Shown here piece after piece: positions 28,864 through 39,751 of a stretch of 64,000 nt of DNA. The notes under the pieces were generated by a model. It had not been told where the DNA came from and made no database searches. It was given only the letters and a program-made list of their open reading frames with translations. Source of the stretch: Desulfothermus okinawensis JCM 13304 (GTDB taxonomy: Bacteria; Desulfobacterota; Desulfovibrionia; Desulfovibrionales; Desulfothermaceae); NCBI GenBank assembly GCA_001311565.1, contig BBBM01000004.1:1-64000 (forward strand), read 5' to 3'. The translations under genes were made by a program, and so were the position numbers. The first letter of the stretch is position 1, and each line of letters starts with the position of its first letter.

Positions 28864-30166
28864 ATGGAACAAAAGAATAGGCTTGTAATAATAGGGCTTG
28901 ATGGGATGTCTGTATCCCAACTAAAGTTCGTGTGCAGGGAATTTTCATTGAGTAACCTGGGACAATTAGTTGATAGTAATTATCTAAGTTCTATTGAATC
29001 AGAGCTTCCAGAGCTCTCACCAGTAAATTGGACATCTTTTTTTTACAGGTAAAGGACCAGAACAACATGGTGTATTTGGATTTTGGGATATAGATCCCAT
29101 TTCATACAAGATATCTATTTCTGATTTTACAAAGGTGAGGTGTAAGACCATTTTTCATGAACTGGGAGAGAGGAATATTATATCCAAAGTAATTAATCTA
29201 CCAAATACATATCCGGCTTTTCCAATTCGAGGTGTATTAATATCTGGCTTTGTTGCTAAAGACCTTTTAAACAGTGTCTTTCCAAAGGTCTATGTTCCAA
29301 TGTTAGAGGAGATTGATTATAAATTAGAGGCTGATACAATAAAGGGGATAAAGGACCCTGAATACCTGTTAAAAGAGGTTTTTTTTGTGTCTTGAGTCCA
29401 AAAAAAAAGGTCCTTAATCTCTTCTGGCCAGATCTTACATGGGATCTTTTTGTGCTTATTTTTACAGAAACAGATAGGATAAACCATTTTTTATATCCTG
29501 CTATTTTTGATAAAAAAAATCCCCTTCATTCCATGTGTAGAGAATTTTTTTAAGAAATTGGATGGGGTGTTTGGAGAAGTTTTAGATAGATATTCATCTC
29601 TCCCTTCACCTAAGAGATTTATGATGGTATCGGACCATGGTTTTTGTGAACTAATTACTGAAGTTGATATAAATGCTATACTGAAACAGGCAGGTATGCT
29701 CTTTTTGGAAGATACCCCTACCTTTGAATTAGATGCATCTTTTATATCAGATAAAACAACTGGTTTTGCACTTGATCCAGGAAGGATATTTATCCACAAA
29801 AAGGGTGTTTTTCCAGAGGAGGTAGATAGGTCTGATTATAAAAAAATAGTAAATGATATAATAGAACTACTCAACGCAGTTGAATATAATGGGAGCAAAG
29901 TATTTGATAGGATATACCTTAGAGATGAGCTTTACCCAGGATCTAAGTTCATAAATACCCCAGATATAATAGCCCTGCCCAAAAAGGGGTTTGATCTAAA
30001 GGCAAAGTTTGATAGGGAGTCTATTTTTGGTTGTTATGGACGCTTTGGTACACACTTTAGAGAAGATCTTGTTTTCTATGATTCAAATTTATCTGGTAAA
30101 GTCACCAGGGTAAGAGATGTGGGACAGGAAATATTAAAACACTTTCAAAACCTTGTGGTAGTTTAA
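28864..30166 (+). CDS. type I phosphodiesterase / nucleotide pyrophosphatase family protein
   Basis: Alkaline-phosphatase-superfamily protein of about 430 residues. The N-terminus RLVIIGLDGMS carries the first metal ligand Asp; ELSPVNWTSFFTGKGPEQHG contains the expected Thr nucleophile in SFFTGKGP; later metal-ligand blocks are TETDRINHFL and VSDHGFCE, with FGTHFRED near the end. It lacks an obvious signal peptide. Such proteins hydrolyse phosphodiester or pyrophosphate bonds in nucleotides or lipids; the substrate here is unknown. Single extra bases occur near 29041 (T8), 29385 (T8), 29400 (A9) and 29512 (A8). uvrD follows after 12 bp. Confidence 0.8.
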
Positions 30167-30178
30167 TGGGAAAATTCT

Positions 30179-32268
30179 ATGATAGACCTGGAAAAAGATT
30201 TAAATGAAGCCCAATTTGAGGCAGTTACTACAATACATGGTCCAGTTTTGGTTATTGCTGGGGCAGGAAGTGGAAAGACCAGGACCATTGTCTATAGACT
30301 GGCGCACCTGGTTAATTTAGGGGTAAGCCCTTCATCTATTTTGCTTCTTACTTTTACCAAAAAGGCAGCCCAGGAAATGCTACTTAGGGCTGGTAAACTA
30401 CTTGGCGCTCAGATGGATGGGGTGGTTGGTGGCACCTTTCATTCATTTGCCAATTTAATCCTCCGGCGTTTTGCAAAGGATATTGGATATTCGTCTGAAT
30501 TTACCATATTAGATCAATCTGATTCACAGGATATTATAAAACAATTAAAAGATTCTCTAAAGATAGGACAAAAAGACAAAAGCTTTCCAAAAAAAGAGCA
30601 CTGTCTTTTCCCTGATTTCTCGTATGCGAAATAAAGAGATTACATTAGAAGAAGCTGTTATATCTTCATCCTCACATCTTTTGATTTATTTAGAAGACAT
30701 GGAAAAAAATATATAAGGCATACACTGATTTTAAAAAAAGAGCACAACTTAATGGACTATGATGACTTGTTGTTTAATTTAGAAGAGTTACTTTTGTCTA
30801 AAGAAGATATTTTGAACTTTTTGAAGATGAGGTATCAGTTTATAATGGTTGATGAGTATCAGGATACAAATTTAGTTCAAGGAAGAATTGTATCTCTTCT
30901 TTCAGGAGAAAATGGCAATGTAATGGCAGTTGGAGATGATGCACAATCTATATATTCATTTAGGGGTGCAACAGTTAGAAACATTTTAGATTTCACCAAT
31001 ATATTTCCAAAATCAAAAGTTATTTTGCTGGAAAAAAAATTACAGGTCAGTTCAATCTATATTGGATTTTAGCAATGAGATTTTAAAAAATGCAAAAGAA
31101 AAATATGAAAAAAAAGACTCGTGGCTATACGAGAAAGAGGTCAAAAGCCTCAGTTAATTAGAACAATCAGTGACCAGAGTCAGGCATTGTTAGTGGTAAA
31201 TAAAATAATTGAGATGTCCCATGAATATCCTTTAAATGAAATAGCTGTTTTATTTAGGGCTGGTTATCAATCATATCCAGTGGAACTACAATTAAATAAA
31301 ATGGGAATCAAGTATAAAAAAATTTGGAGGCATGAAATTTTCAGAAGCAGCCATATAAAAGATATAATTGCATATCTCAGGCTAATACACAACCCCGCAG
31401 ATTATATATCATGGCAACGGGTATTTTGTCTCATACCAAAAATTGGTCCAAAGACCGTAAAAAGGATGTTTGATAGTTATTTCTCAGACAAAAATTACTT
31501 AACCCATATTTGTAAATCCAATAAAGAGGTTAGTGATGTAATTTCCCTTATGAATGATTCAGATATTAAAGATTCAAAACCAAAGGATATCTTAGAAAAA
31601 ATAATAGGGATCTACACCCCTTATTTTATGAATGAATACCATGACGACTATCCAAAAAGACAGGCTGGTTTAGATGAACTTTTGCAACTGTCCTCCAGTT
31701 ACTCCGACTTGGAGCTATTTTTGACTGATATCACCCTTGAGCCAGTGGACTCATATGGTATGGAAGATCCACTGGAGCAATATGTTACCCTGTCTACCAT
31801 TCACTCAGCCAAAGGACTGGAATGGGATGTTGTTATTTTGATGGATATGGTTGAAGACAGGTTCCCATCAAGCTATCCCAATTTGAACCAGAAGGTATGG
31901 AAGAAGAGAGGAGGCTTTTTTATGTAGCCACAACAAGGGCAAGGGAAAGGCTCTATATCTACAGTCCAAGGACATTGGTCTCAAAAACTGGAGATCCTTA
32001 TCCAGCCAGGATAAGTCCATTAATCGAAGAGCTAGGTAACAAAGTCTTTGATGAATTTTCTGAAAACTATACTGGTTCTCTAACAAAAACAACTCAAAAA
32101 AAAGATAATATTATAGAGAAAAAGACTTCAAAAAAGGGGATGTGGTGTACACATAAGGTCTTTGGAAGGGGAAAGATAATTGGAATAATAAGTCCCAACA
32201 AGTATAAGGTCTATTTTTCAGGCTTCGGGGTAAAGGTAATTTTAAGAGATTATGTGAAAATAGAATAG
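30179..32268 (+). CDS. uvrD: UvrD/PcrA-type DNA helicase
   Basis: Superfamily 1 3'-5' DNA helicase of about 690 residues. Motif I AGAGSGKTRT is near residue 30, Ia LTFTKKAAQEM, II VDEYQDTN, III GDDAQSIYSFRGA, IV LLEKNYRS, V STIHSAKGLEWD and VI EEERRLFYVATTRARERLYI. The end, KVFGRGKIIGI, matches the UvrD/PcrA tail. Single extra bases break it near 30595, 30705, 30735, 31036, 31093-31110, 31317 and 31900. Role: nucleotide excision and mismatch repair or recombination control. Confidence 0.92.
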
Positions 32269-32284
32269 CCATAAAAACTTTAGA

Positions 32285-32313
32285 TTGACAAAGGATATCT
32301 TGTATACTATATG
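32285..32313 (+). promoter_or_regulatory. sigma70-type promoter of arsR operon
   Basis: TTGACA (32285-32290) and TATATG (32308-32313) are separated by 17 bases, about 25 bp before the arsR start. ATAT blocks on each side of CTATAG around 32309-32327 form a weak inverted repeat overlapping the -10 region, where ArsR-type repressors usually bind. Confidence 0.68.
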
Positions 32314-32337
32314 ACTCTATAGCGATATGGAGGTGTT

Positions 32338-32680
32338 ATGAAAAAAATTTATCAAAGTTATGAAGGCACTATCAGATCCAAATAGGGTGAAGATCTTAAA
32401 GATGCTTCAGATGCGTACCCTTTGTGTTTGTGAACTCCAGGCAGTCTTGAAGGTAGCCCAATCCACAGTTAGCAAACACTTAAAGGTATTGGAAGAGGCA
32501 GATCTTGTTACCTTTGAAAAAGATGGTCTCTGGGTAAATTACAGGATAAACCAGGATACAGACAACCCTTATGCAAAGACCATGTTGAATATACTAGAGG
32601 ATTGGTTAAATGAAGACGTACAGATAGTTTCCATCCTAAGAGAATTAAAAGATATTTCCAGGGAGAAATTGATAAAATAA
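32338..32680 (+). CDS. arsR: ArsR-family metalloregulator
   Basis: Winged-helix repressor of about 114 residues. After MKKFIKVMKALSDPNRVKIL it has RTLCVCELQAVL, where the CxC in the third helix matches the arsenic/antimony-sensing site of ArsR, and VAQSTVSKHLKVLEEADLV is the recognition helix region. The first codons contain an A7 run with one extra A. GGAGG precedes the start. It heads an operon with a permease, a redox protein and a DGC-domain protein and probably represses it until metalloid is present. Confidence 0.9.
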
Positions 32681-32750
32681 CCTGTCCTGCAAAGGAGAGA
32701 TATTACATTTATATGCATAATTGGCCATTTCACTAAATAGAGGTAGTTAT

Positions 32751-33924
32751 ATGAAAGAGAGGTATAAGTTAGGGATATTGGTTGCCATATTTTTAATAGC
32801 TTACTTTACCCCATGGGAGAGTGAGATAATCAGGAGATCAGGGCTTGAGGCCTTTTTGATGTTGCAAGAATATGCAAGGCAACACGTCTTGACCTGTCTT
32901 ATCCCTGCATTTTTTTTATTGCTGGTGCAATAGCGGTGTTTGTGTCCCAGGCATCAGTCTTAAAGTATTTTGGACCCCAGGCAAATAGGATTTTGTCATA
33001 TTGCGTTGCCTCTGTTTCAGGAACCATCCTGGCTGTGTGTTCCTGTACAGTACTTCCCCTGTTTGCTGGTATATACACAAGGGGGGCAGGCATAGGACCA
33101 GCAACAGCATTTTTATATTCTGGACCAGCAATTAACGTCCTTGCAATTGTATTTACTGCAAGGGTGTTGGGCTGGAAGTTGGGTCTTGCAAGGGCTATTG
33201 GGGCTATTTTATTTGCATTCATTGTGGGAATCTTGATGGAAATTATATTTAAAAAGGACGAACAAAAAAAGGTTAGGGGGACAGATCTATCTTCCCCAGG
33301 AACACAAAACAAGGCCACTTTGGCAGGAAACCGTATATATGATAACCATGATCCTCATCTTACTCTCTGCAACAATAGCAAAACCAAAGACCCAAAGCCC
33401 AATATGGACTACTCTTTATGAGATAAAGTGGTATTTGACTGGTTTTTTTCTTAATTTCTCTTTTTCTTATGTTAAAAATGTGGTTTGCAAAAGAAGAGAT
33501 AAAGACATGGGTGGATTCCACCTGGGGATTTATGAAACAGATATTTCCACTTCTCTTTGCAGGGGTATTGGTAGCTGGATTTTTTTTTGGGCAGACCAGG
33601 ACATGAGGCATTAATTCCATCTCGTTTTGTTGAAGCACTTGTTGGAGGAAACTCATTTTTTTGCAAACTTTTTTTGCATCAATAGTTGGTGCTCTTATGT
33701 ATTTTGCAACACTTACAGAGGTGCCAATACTCCAGGGACTTATTGGTTCAGGAATGGGACAGGGGCCAGCTTTGGCCTTGTTGCTTGCAGGACCAGCCCT
33801 TTCCCTTCCTAACCTCCTGGTGATTAGCTCTATTATGGGATGGAAAAAGGCCCTTACCTTTGCTGGGATAATAGTTGTCCTGGCAACTGGTTGTGGAATG
33901 TTTTATGGATATATTGTTTCGTAA
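32751..33924 (+). CDS. ArsP/UPF0718-type permease
   Basis: Membrane permease of about 388 residues with two homologous halves. The first half has AVCSCTVLPLFAGIYTRGAG and GPAINVLA; the second has FATLTEVPILQGLIGSGMGQ and LAGPALSLPNL. The CSCTVLP motif is typical of the PF03773 permease family, which includes the organoarsenical exporter ArsP. Frame breaks occur at T/A runs near 32910, 33330-33345, 33450, 33588 and 33655-33670. Placed directly after arsR, it likely exports an arsenic species or another thiol-reactive compound; the exact substrate is uncertain. Confidence 0.83.
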
Positions 33925-33952
33925 AAAATACAACATAAAGGAGGTAGTTGTC

Positions 33953-34186
33953 ATGGAAATAAAGGTATTGGGACCAGGATGTCCAAGGTGTGAGCAGGCC
34001 TTTCAGGTGGTTATGGATGCACTTCAAGAAGCAAACATAGCGGCAAATATAGATAAGGTAACAGATACAATGGAAATCGCAAAGGCAGGTGTATTTGGTA
34101 CCCCAGCTATTATGGTGGATGGTGAGGTAAAAAGCGTTGGCAAGATTCCTACTAAGGCAGAAGTATTGACCTGGTTAAAAAAATAA
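33953..34186 (+). CDS. small thioredoxin-like (redox-active disulfide) protein
   Basis: Protein of 77 residues with an intact frame: MEIKVLGPGCPRCEQAF carries the redox motif CPRC, and FGTPAIMVDGEVKSVGKIP has the cis-Pro typical of the thioredoxin fold. This size and motif match the archaeal-type glutaredoxin-like family (MTH895/TM0996). Start follows GGAGG. Part of the arsR operon, so it may reduce the metalloid or keep partner cysteines reduced. Confidence 0.87.
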   Translation: MEIKVLGPGCPRCEQAFQVVMDALQEANIAANIDKVTDTMEIAKAGVFGTPAIMVDGEVKSVGKIPTKAEVLTWLKK

Positions 34187-34199
34187 CAGGAGGTGAGTT

Positions 34200-34576
34200 A
34201 TGGATAAGAGTTGCTGTAACTCTAACAATGACCAATATATGATCCTGTGCTGTTCAGGTGGATCAAATGTAGGGCAGCTTGCCAATGCAACTGCTATAAG
34301 ACTCACAGAACAGGGCGTTGGAAAAATGTTTTGCCTGGTAGGAGTTGGTGGGGATCTTCCAAAGTTTGTGGAGTCAGTTAAAAATAAAGAAAACGTACTT
34401 CTCATTGATGGGTGTGAAGTAGGGTGTGGATTTGCAACCCTAAAAAGACACAATATAGAACCAAAAAAAATATCTCGTGGTGACGAAATTGGGTATAAAA
34501 AAAGACTCCAAACCTTGATATAACAGAAAATGAGTTAAAACAGGTTGTGGAAAAGGCTTTGTCAGAATGTAAATAA
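34200..34576 (+). CDS. DGC-domain putative zinc-binding protein
   Basis: Protein of about 125 residues with MILCCSGGSNVGQLANATA at the start, LPKFVESVKNKENVLLIDGC, then EVGCGFATLK. The two CC/C motifs and the DGC triplet define the DGC family (PF08859), often found beside ArsP-type permeases. Frame breaks lie near 34466 (A8), 34498 (A7) and 34512. Last gene of the arsR operon; an intrinsic terminator follows. Confidence 0.8.
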
Positions 34577-34585
34577 AAAAATTTT

Positions 34586-34607
34586 AAGGGGCTATGCCCC
34601 TTTTTTT
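34586..34607 (+). terminator. intrinsic terminator of arsR operon
   Basis: AAGGGGC-TAT-GCCCCTT forms a 7-bp stem with a three-base loop followed by seven T residues, starting ten bases after the DGC gene stop. Its A-rich left flank lets it also terminate the convergent EamA gene. Confidence 0.88.
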
Positions 34608-35510
34608 AATTTTTTTAGATTAAGTTTTTTTGATTTTACTATATGAATTTTATTAAAATCTACTTCTGAAATAACCATACTGAGGACAATTAACATCCCC
34701 CTATAATTGCCTTTAATGTCAATATTTCTCCCCCATAAAAATGGGCAAATATAGCCCCAAAAACTGGCTCACCTGAAAATATAATAGCTGTCTTTGTTGG
34801 GATTGTATATCTTTGAAAGTATGTCTGGGCCCAGAACGCAAAATTTGATGCAAAAACAGAGCATATAATAATGGCCCACACTGTATTTTTCTCTATTTTC
34901 AAGAGTTCACTACTATGGCCATAAAAAATGGCGAAAATTCCACTTAATAAAGCTATTGTCCCCATTTGAATAAATGCAAGATTAAATGCATTATTGTATT
35001 TTGTGTATTTATCTGTATAAATAATGTGTAGTGCTACGCATATTGCACAAAAAAAAGACAATGATATCACCTTTATTAATTTTAAGCTCTCCATTTATAC
35101 AGAGTAGTGAAAGTCCAATTAAAGCCATTATTGACCCAATTTTTGCATTGAATGGTATGTGTTTTTTTGAAAAAAAAAGCTATTTATTATTGGCACTATA
35201 ACTACATTTAAACCTGTTACAAATCCAGCATTTGCAGCAAGCGTGTATTTTAATCCAATGGTCTGAAATGCATAAGCCAGAAACAATAGACCGCCAAGTA
35301 TCATGCCATGAACAATTGTTTTTAGATGGAATTCTCTTCTACAAAAAAATTACAAAAGGTATGAAAAGAAAAAAAGGCGACTAAAAATCGCTGGAATAGA
35401 AACACATATACATCAACATAGGCTATGGCATGTTTAACAATTGTAAAGGTTATGCCCCAGATAAATGTCACTGATGTGAGTACTATAAGCGATTGGGATT
35501 CTTTGGTCAT
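34592..35510 (-). CDS. EamA-family drug/metabolite transporter
   Basis: Membrane protein of about 300 residues with ten expected segments in two EamA repeats. The start reads TKESQSLIVLTSVTFIWGIT, and the second repeat contains YFQRYTIPTKTAIIFSGEPV and FGAIFAHFYGGEILTLKAIIGG. Several frame breaks near 35340, 35175 and 35050; near 34700 a G run seems one base short (G6 expected, G5 seen), after which the protein continues to a stop inside the terminator hairpin. The exact 3' end is therefore approximate. Substrate unknown. It follows the hybrid kinase by 17 bp on the same strand. Confidence 0.78.
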
Positions 35511-35527
35511 GGGGACTAGTTTTTTTA

Positions 35528-38318
35528 TTAATTATTTAGAGAAGTCAACAGCTTTTTAATATAACTAGCAAATTCATAAATGGTATATGGCTTTTTAATG
35601 GCTCCTACAAATCCATATTTTTTTGTACTCCTTAAAAATTGGATGCGCAGTGTGTCCAGAGGATATTATTATTCTGGCATCTTTGTCTATTTCAAGGATC
35701 TTTTTGCCCACATCCAATCCTCCTTCTCCACCAACAATTGTCAGGTCAAGGACCACCACATCAAAACCCTTTTTTTTTGTTTAAGGCCTCTTTATAAATT
35801 GATATGGCTTCATTGCCATTAGACACAACTGTCACCGTTCCTCCAACAATGGGCACAAGCTCTTTTATTACTTCTCTGAACATCTCTTCATCATCCATGA
35901 GTAAAATATTAATACCTTCCAGGCTTGTATCAGGGTTATCTTTTTTAGGTTCCACAGTTATTTCTCTTTTGGCTGGTAGATATAACACAAATTCAGTCCC
36001 TTTCCCTTTTTCACTTATGACTTCAATGTGTCCCTGGTGGTTTTTAACTATATTTTCAACAACATACAACCCAAGCCCTGTTCCTCCTTTTTTTTGTTGA
36101 AAAGTATGGCTCAAATATCCTAGACAGATTGTCTTCGTCAATTCCTGGTCCTGTGTCTTTTATTGATATACGCACATAATCACCTTCAGATAATCCTTTG
36201 ATCTCGTCCCTCTTCACATGGATATTTTGTGCCTTAATTGTTATTTTCCCTCTATCTTTCATTGCATCCTTTGCATTTATAATGAGGTTTTGGATTACTT
36301 GATCTATCTGGGTCTCATCTCCATTAATATAATATAAGTCTTCGTCAATCAAAAATTCTGCCTCAACACTTGTTCCAGCTAAAATCAGCCTTGTTAGTCC
36401 TTTGATTTTTTTTCCTATAATCAAAGGGTTTTTTTTATCTGGTTCAAACTCCGTGCTAAGTAGAATCAATTGTTTGGTGAGATTTCTTGCATCAAGAATG
36501 GTTTTTTCTACTTTTTCAAAAAAATTTTCTTTCAAAGGCATCAATTTTTAGTTTATTTTTAACCAGTGCACAGTTGGAAACAATAGTTGCAAGTATGTTA
36601 TTGAAATCATGGGCAATGCCAGCAGATATCTGGGACACTGTATTTAATTTCTCTAATCTGATTAGTTCTGCTTCCCTCTGCCTTTGTTCCCTTCCATCCC
36701 TAAAGACTATTACCACTCCTATTAATTCCCCGTCTTTCCCAAAAATTGGAGCTCCACTATCTAATATGGGAATTTTGTCACCATCTTTCCTGATTAACAG
36801 GGTGTGGTTGCCAAGACCAATTATCTTTCCTGTTTTCTTGATCTCTGTAAATGGATTATCTACTTTTTTTACCTGTTTTTTCAGATACAATGTTAAAAAC
36901 CTCTTCCAGATTTCTTCCTATAGCTTCCCCTTTTTTCCATCCAGTTATCTGTTCTGCTACTGGATTAAAAAAATTTTATCTTTCCCTCTTTGTTAGTTGA
37001 TATTACCCCATCTCCAATGGAATTAAGGGTAGTTTCAAGCTCATTGGCAAGGGTGATTATCTTTTCTTCCTGTTTTTTCATATCAGTTATGTCCTGACAC
37101 AAAAAAAATTACCCTGTTGGGTCTATTTTTAAGCCTTACAGAGTTGGCGAGCACATAGACAGTTTCCCCATTGGGTTTTACATATCTTACCTCAAGCCCT
37201 TTTAAGCTGCCATGTTTTATTATTAAATCTCTAGCCATTTTTTTGTAGGTGTTTGTCTTCTGGATGGGTCCATTCATCAATCCTCTTTCCAATTATATCT
37301 TCTTTTCTTCTACCAATGAGATTTAGATATTCTTGGTTAACGTCCAATACATATCCGTCTAAGTCCCGTTCAACCAGCCCCATATTTGCCGCGTGAATAA
37401 TAGAATTTAATCTATCGTATAGTTCCCCTATCTCTATGTTTTTTTTCTATAAGTTCCCTGGTCCTTTTATCTACAATCCTTTTTAAGGATAAAGACCATG
37501 CAAGGATAACAGTAAAAATTAACAAAAATATCACAACTGTAATAATTAAATATTTTTCCCACCAGAAATTAATTTTAACCCCTGTCCATTTACCTGTGAT
37601 TTCGTTTATCTCTTTTTTTTGATATCTTATTGAAACCACTATTTATTAATTTTAATAATTCACTATTTCCATCTTTTACTGCAGCATATACCTTTGATAC
37701 GTAAATTGGTCTTTTTGAGTACTTAAAATTATCACCCCCCTTATATTTTGCCAGGTAAAAGAGCGCAATTGGTCCATCGCAAATAAATACCTTAATTTTA
37801 CCGTTTATTGCAGCTTTGACCATATCTTCAGTAGTTGGAAAGGTCTTTATATGTATATAAGGATAATTTGATTTTAAGAATTTTTCTGCATAATCTTCAC
37901 CTACAACACCAACAAGAAACCCTGAAATATCATCTATAGTTTTTATTCCAAAAATATCTTTGTGGAAAAATATTCTGGTATCAATCTGAGTATATGGTAT
38001 GCTGAAATCAAAAAAATTTATCCCTCTCCTTACTGTAGAATATACCACCAACTACATCATATTTACCCTTCTTTACCCCTTCCAGTGCATCTTTCCACTT
38101 CATTAGTCTATATTGAACCTTTATATTGGTCTTTTTCTCCCATAACTTCCATATATCCACAAAAATTCCCCGGGGTTTTCCCTTTGCATCCTTAAATTCA
38201 AAGGGGGCATAAGACTGGTCTCCCACCACAGTTATAGTCTTATTGGTGTATGAATAAAGAGTAGTGGAAAAACATATTGAGATTGTGAAAAACAATAAAA
38301 AAGATACATTTTTTTCAT
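35528..38318 (-). CDS. hybrid histidine kinase with periplasmic SBP sensor
   Basis: Membrane sensor of about 925 residues. A signal peptide (about 1-22) leads to a solute-binding type 3 domain (DQSYAPFEFKDAKGKPRGIF, ISGFLVGVVGEDYAEKFLKS), a membrane segment near 255-280 (YLIITVVIFLLIFTVILAWS), two PAS domains, a HisKA helix with AGIAHDFNNILATI, an ATPase domain with INAKDAMKD, DTGPGIDEDNLSRIFEPYFS and GTGLGLYVVENIV, and a receiver domain (LLMDDEEMFR, VVVLDLTI, IKKPY). Many single-base insertions occur, for example near 35768, 36086, 36528, 36865, 37102, 37238, 37440, 37613 and 38018; the start run near 38310 seems one A short. It would sense a small extracellular ligand; the output partner is unknown. 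Confidence 0.87.
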
Positions 38319-38344
38319 AATATTATTCATATTATTCCTAATAG

Positions 38345-39132
38345 TTATTTATAAAATATACGGATATAGAGATCTCCTTTAAATGGTCCAAGTCTTTTCC
38401 CAAGCCCTTTTAGACGGATGGCCTTTCCTGGAATATAGTTTTCTGGTATCTTTGTAATTATTTGTGTTGGTTTTTTCTTAAATTGCGTTATCTGAAATTT
38501 GAGTTTTGCCCCAGGTATTAGTTGATTTTTGTCCATATAAATCACGTGCTCATGGTCTAACTGTGACCTGAACCACTTTTTTTTAAATTTGATATACTAA
38601 AAATATATCCAACTTTTTTTTATCCTTTCAACTGGAGAATAACTAACTACATGGTCTAATTTTCCATCCTGGTGGTATATTGACCTCTTCTTTACTTCTC
38701 TAAATATATCTTCAAATACCTGTCTGGCAAAGGGATCCTTTAATATATTTTTTTTAAGATATCTTCCTGTGATAATTTGTTTTTTTTTCGATTTGTTCCA
38801 TTTAGATGTATCTCTTTTTTTTGATTCCCCCTTTGTCCTTGTTGTTTTATAAAAAAAATCTTTTTTTTGCAGTATAGTATGTGGCCTTTTTCTGGAAGTT
38901 TTCATATGTAGCGTGTTCTTTAGGTCTGTCTTTCTCAATAGTTTGTTTATGGTGGGTGAGCAAAAATACATATGCTTCATTTAATTCCTGAAATTTTTTT
39001 ACCAGCATCCTTTAGGTTGGGATTTAGGTCTGGGTGATACAAAAAGGCAAGTTTTCTATATGTTTTTTTTATATCATCCAATGATGCATTTTTATCAATT
39101 TTTAAGATAGCTAGTGCTTTGTTTTTGTCCAT
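38345..39132 (-). CDS. J-domain (DnaJ-like) protein
   Basis: Protein of about 260 residues. The N-terminal J domain reads [20 protein letters not shown], then [13 protein letters not shown] with the HPD tripeptide that stimulates DnaK. The middle is lysine-rich and poorly conserved; the C-terminus, [21 protein letters not shown], resembles the substrate-binding domain of type II DnaJ proteins. No zinc-finger repeats are seen. The lysine-rich middle is heavily broken by A/T-run insertions (about 38990, 38875, 38810, 38775, 38745, 38580). It starts two bases from the ykgJ-like stop, so the two are coupled. Confidence 0.75.
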
Positions 39133-39133
39133 A

Positions 39134-39586
39134 TCAATAATCTGAATCTATTTTTAAGGCATTGGGTGCATCTTTATCTTTTTTTTAACAAGTCATGTTC
39201 CCTTAAAAATTTAAGACCATATTTTCTAAATTCCTCAAAAGAAACATCCCTTGAAATTCCAGGGCAATACTCCTTTGCCAGAAAAAAACTGTATTCATCT
39301 TCTAAATTTCCCTTAAAAAATGGCCACGCAAGGCATATATCAGGTTTTACCATGTGAATTTTACATCCCTTGTGAGGGTTAAAAAAAAACACAACTGCCA
39401 TCTGTTTTGGTGCTTAAAGAGTATTTTCCATCTGGGGTTTTTTTGTGTAAACTTGATCAGGAAATCACTAATTTCAATAGATAGATATTTGCAGATTCTT
39501 TCTATTTCCCTATATGTTACAATAATCCCACCTTCCCCTGTGCAACATTGCCCACACATCTTACAATCAAAGACCTGTTTATTCAT
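39134..39586 (-). CDS. YkgJ-family cysteine cluster protein
   Basis: Protein of about 148 residues whose N-terminus [19 protein letters not shown] has the C-x2-C-x2-CC cluster typical of the YkgJ/CxxCxxCC family; later cysteines are in [19 protein letters not shown] and EYCPGIS. These are thought to bind zinc or an Fe-S cluster; the function is not established. Frame breaks near 39383 (A/T8) and 39182 (T8); removal of the latter extends the protein to a stop at 39134-39136, two bases before the J-domain start. Confidence 0.8.
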
Positions 39587-39751
39587 CTTTTACATGTCCT
39601 CTAAGATATCCATTTTTTTTATAGATTGCTAATAGGGACAATTTTGTATAAACTGAAATTCCCAATGGATTTATAATCTATTTGATTTTATCTAATTGGG
39701 CAATATTAAAAAAATTTGTATTAAAAAAAATTAAGGGATAAGGGGGAGAGC

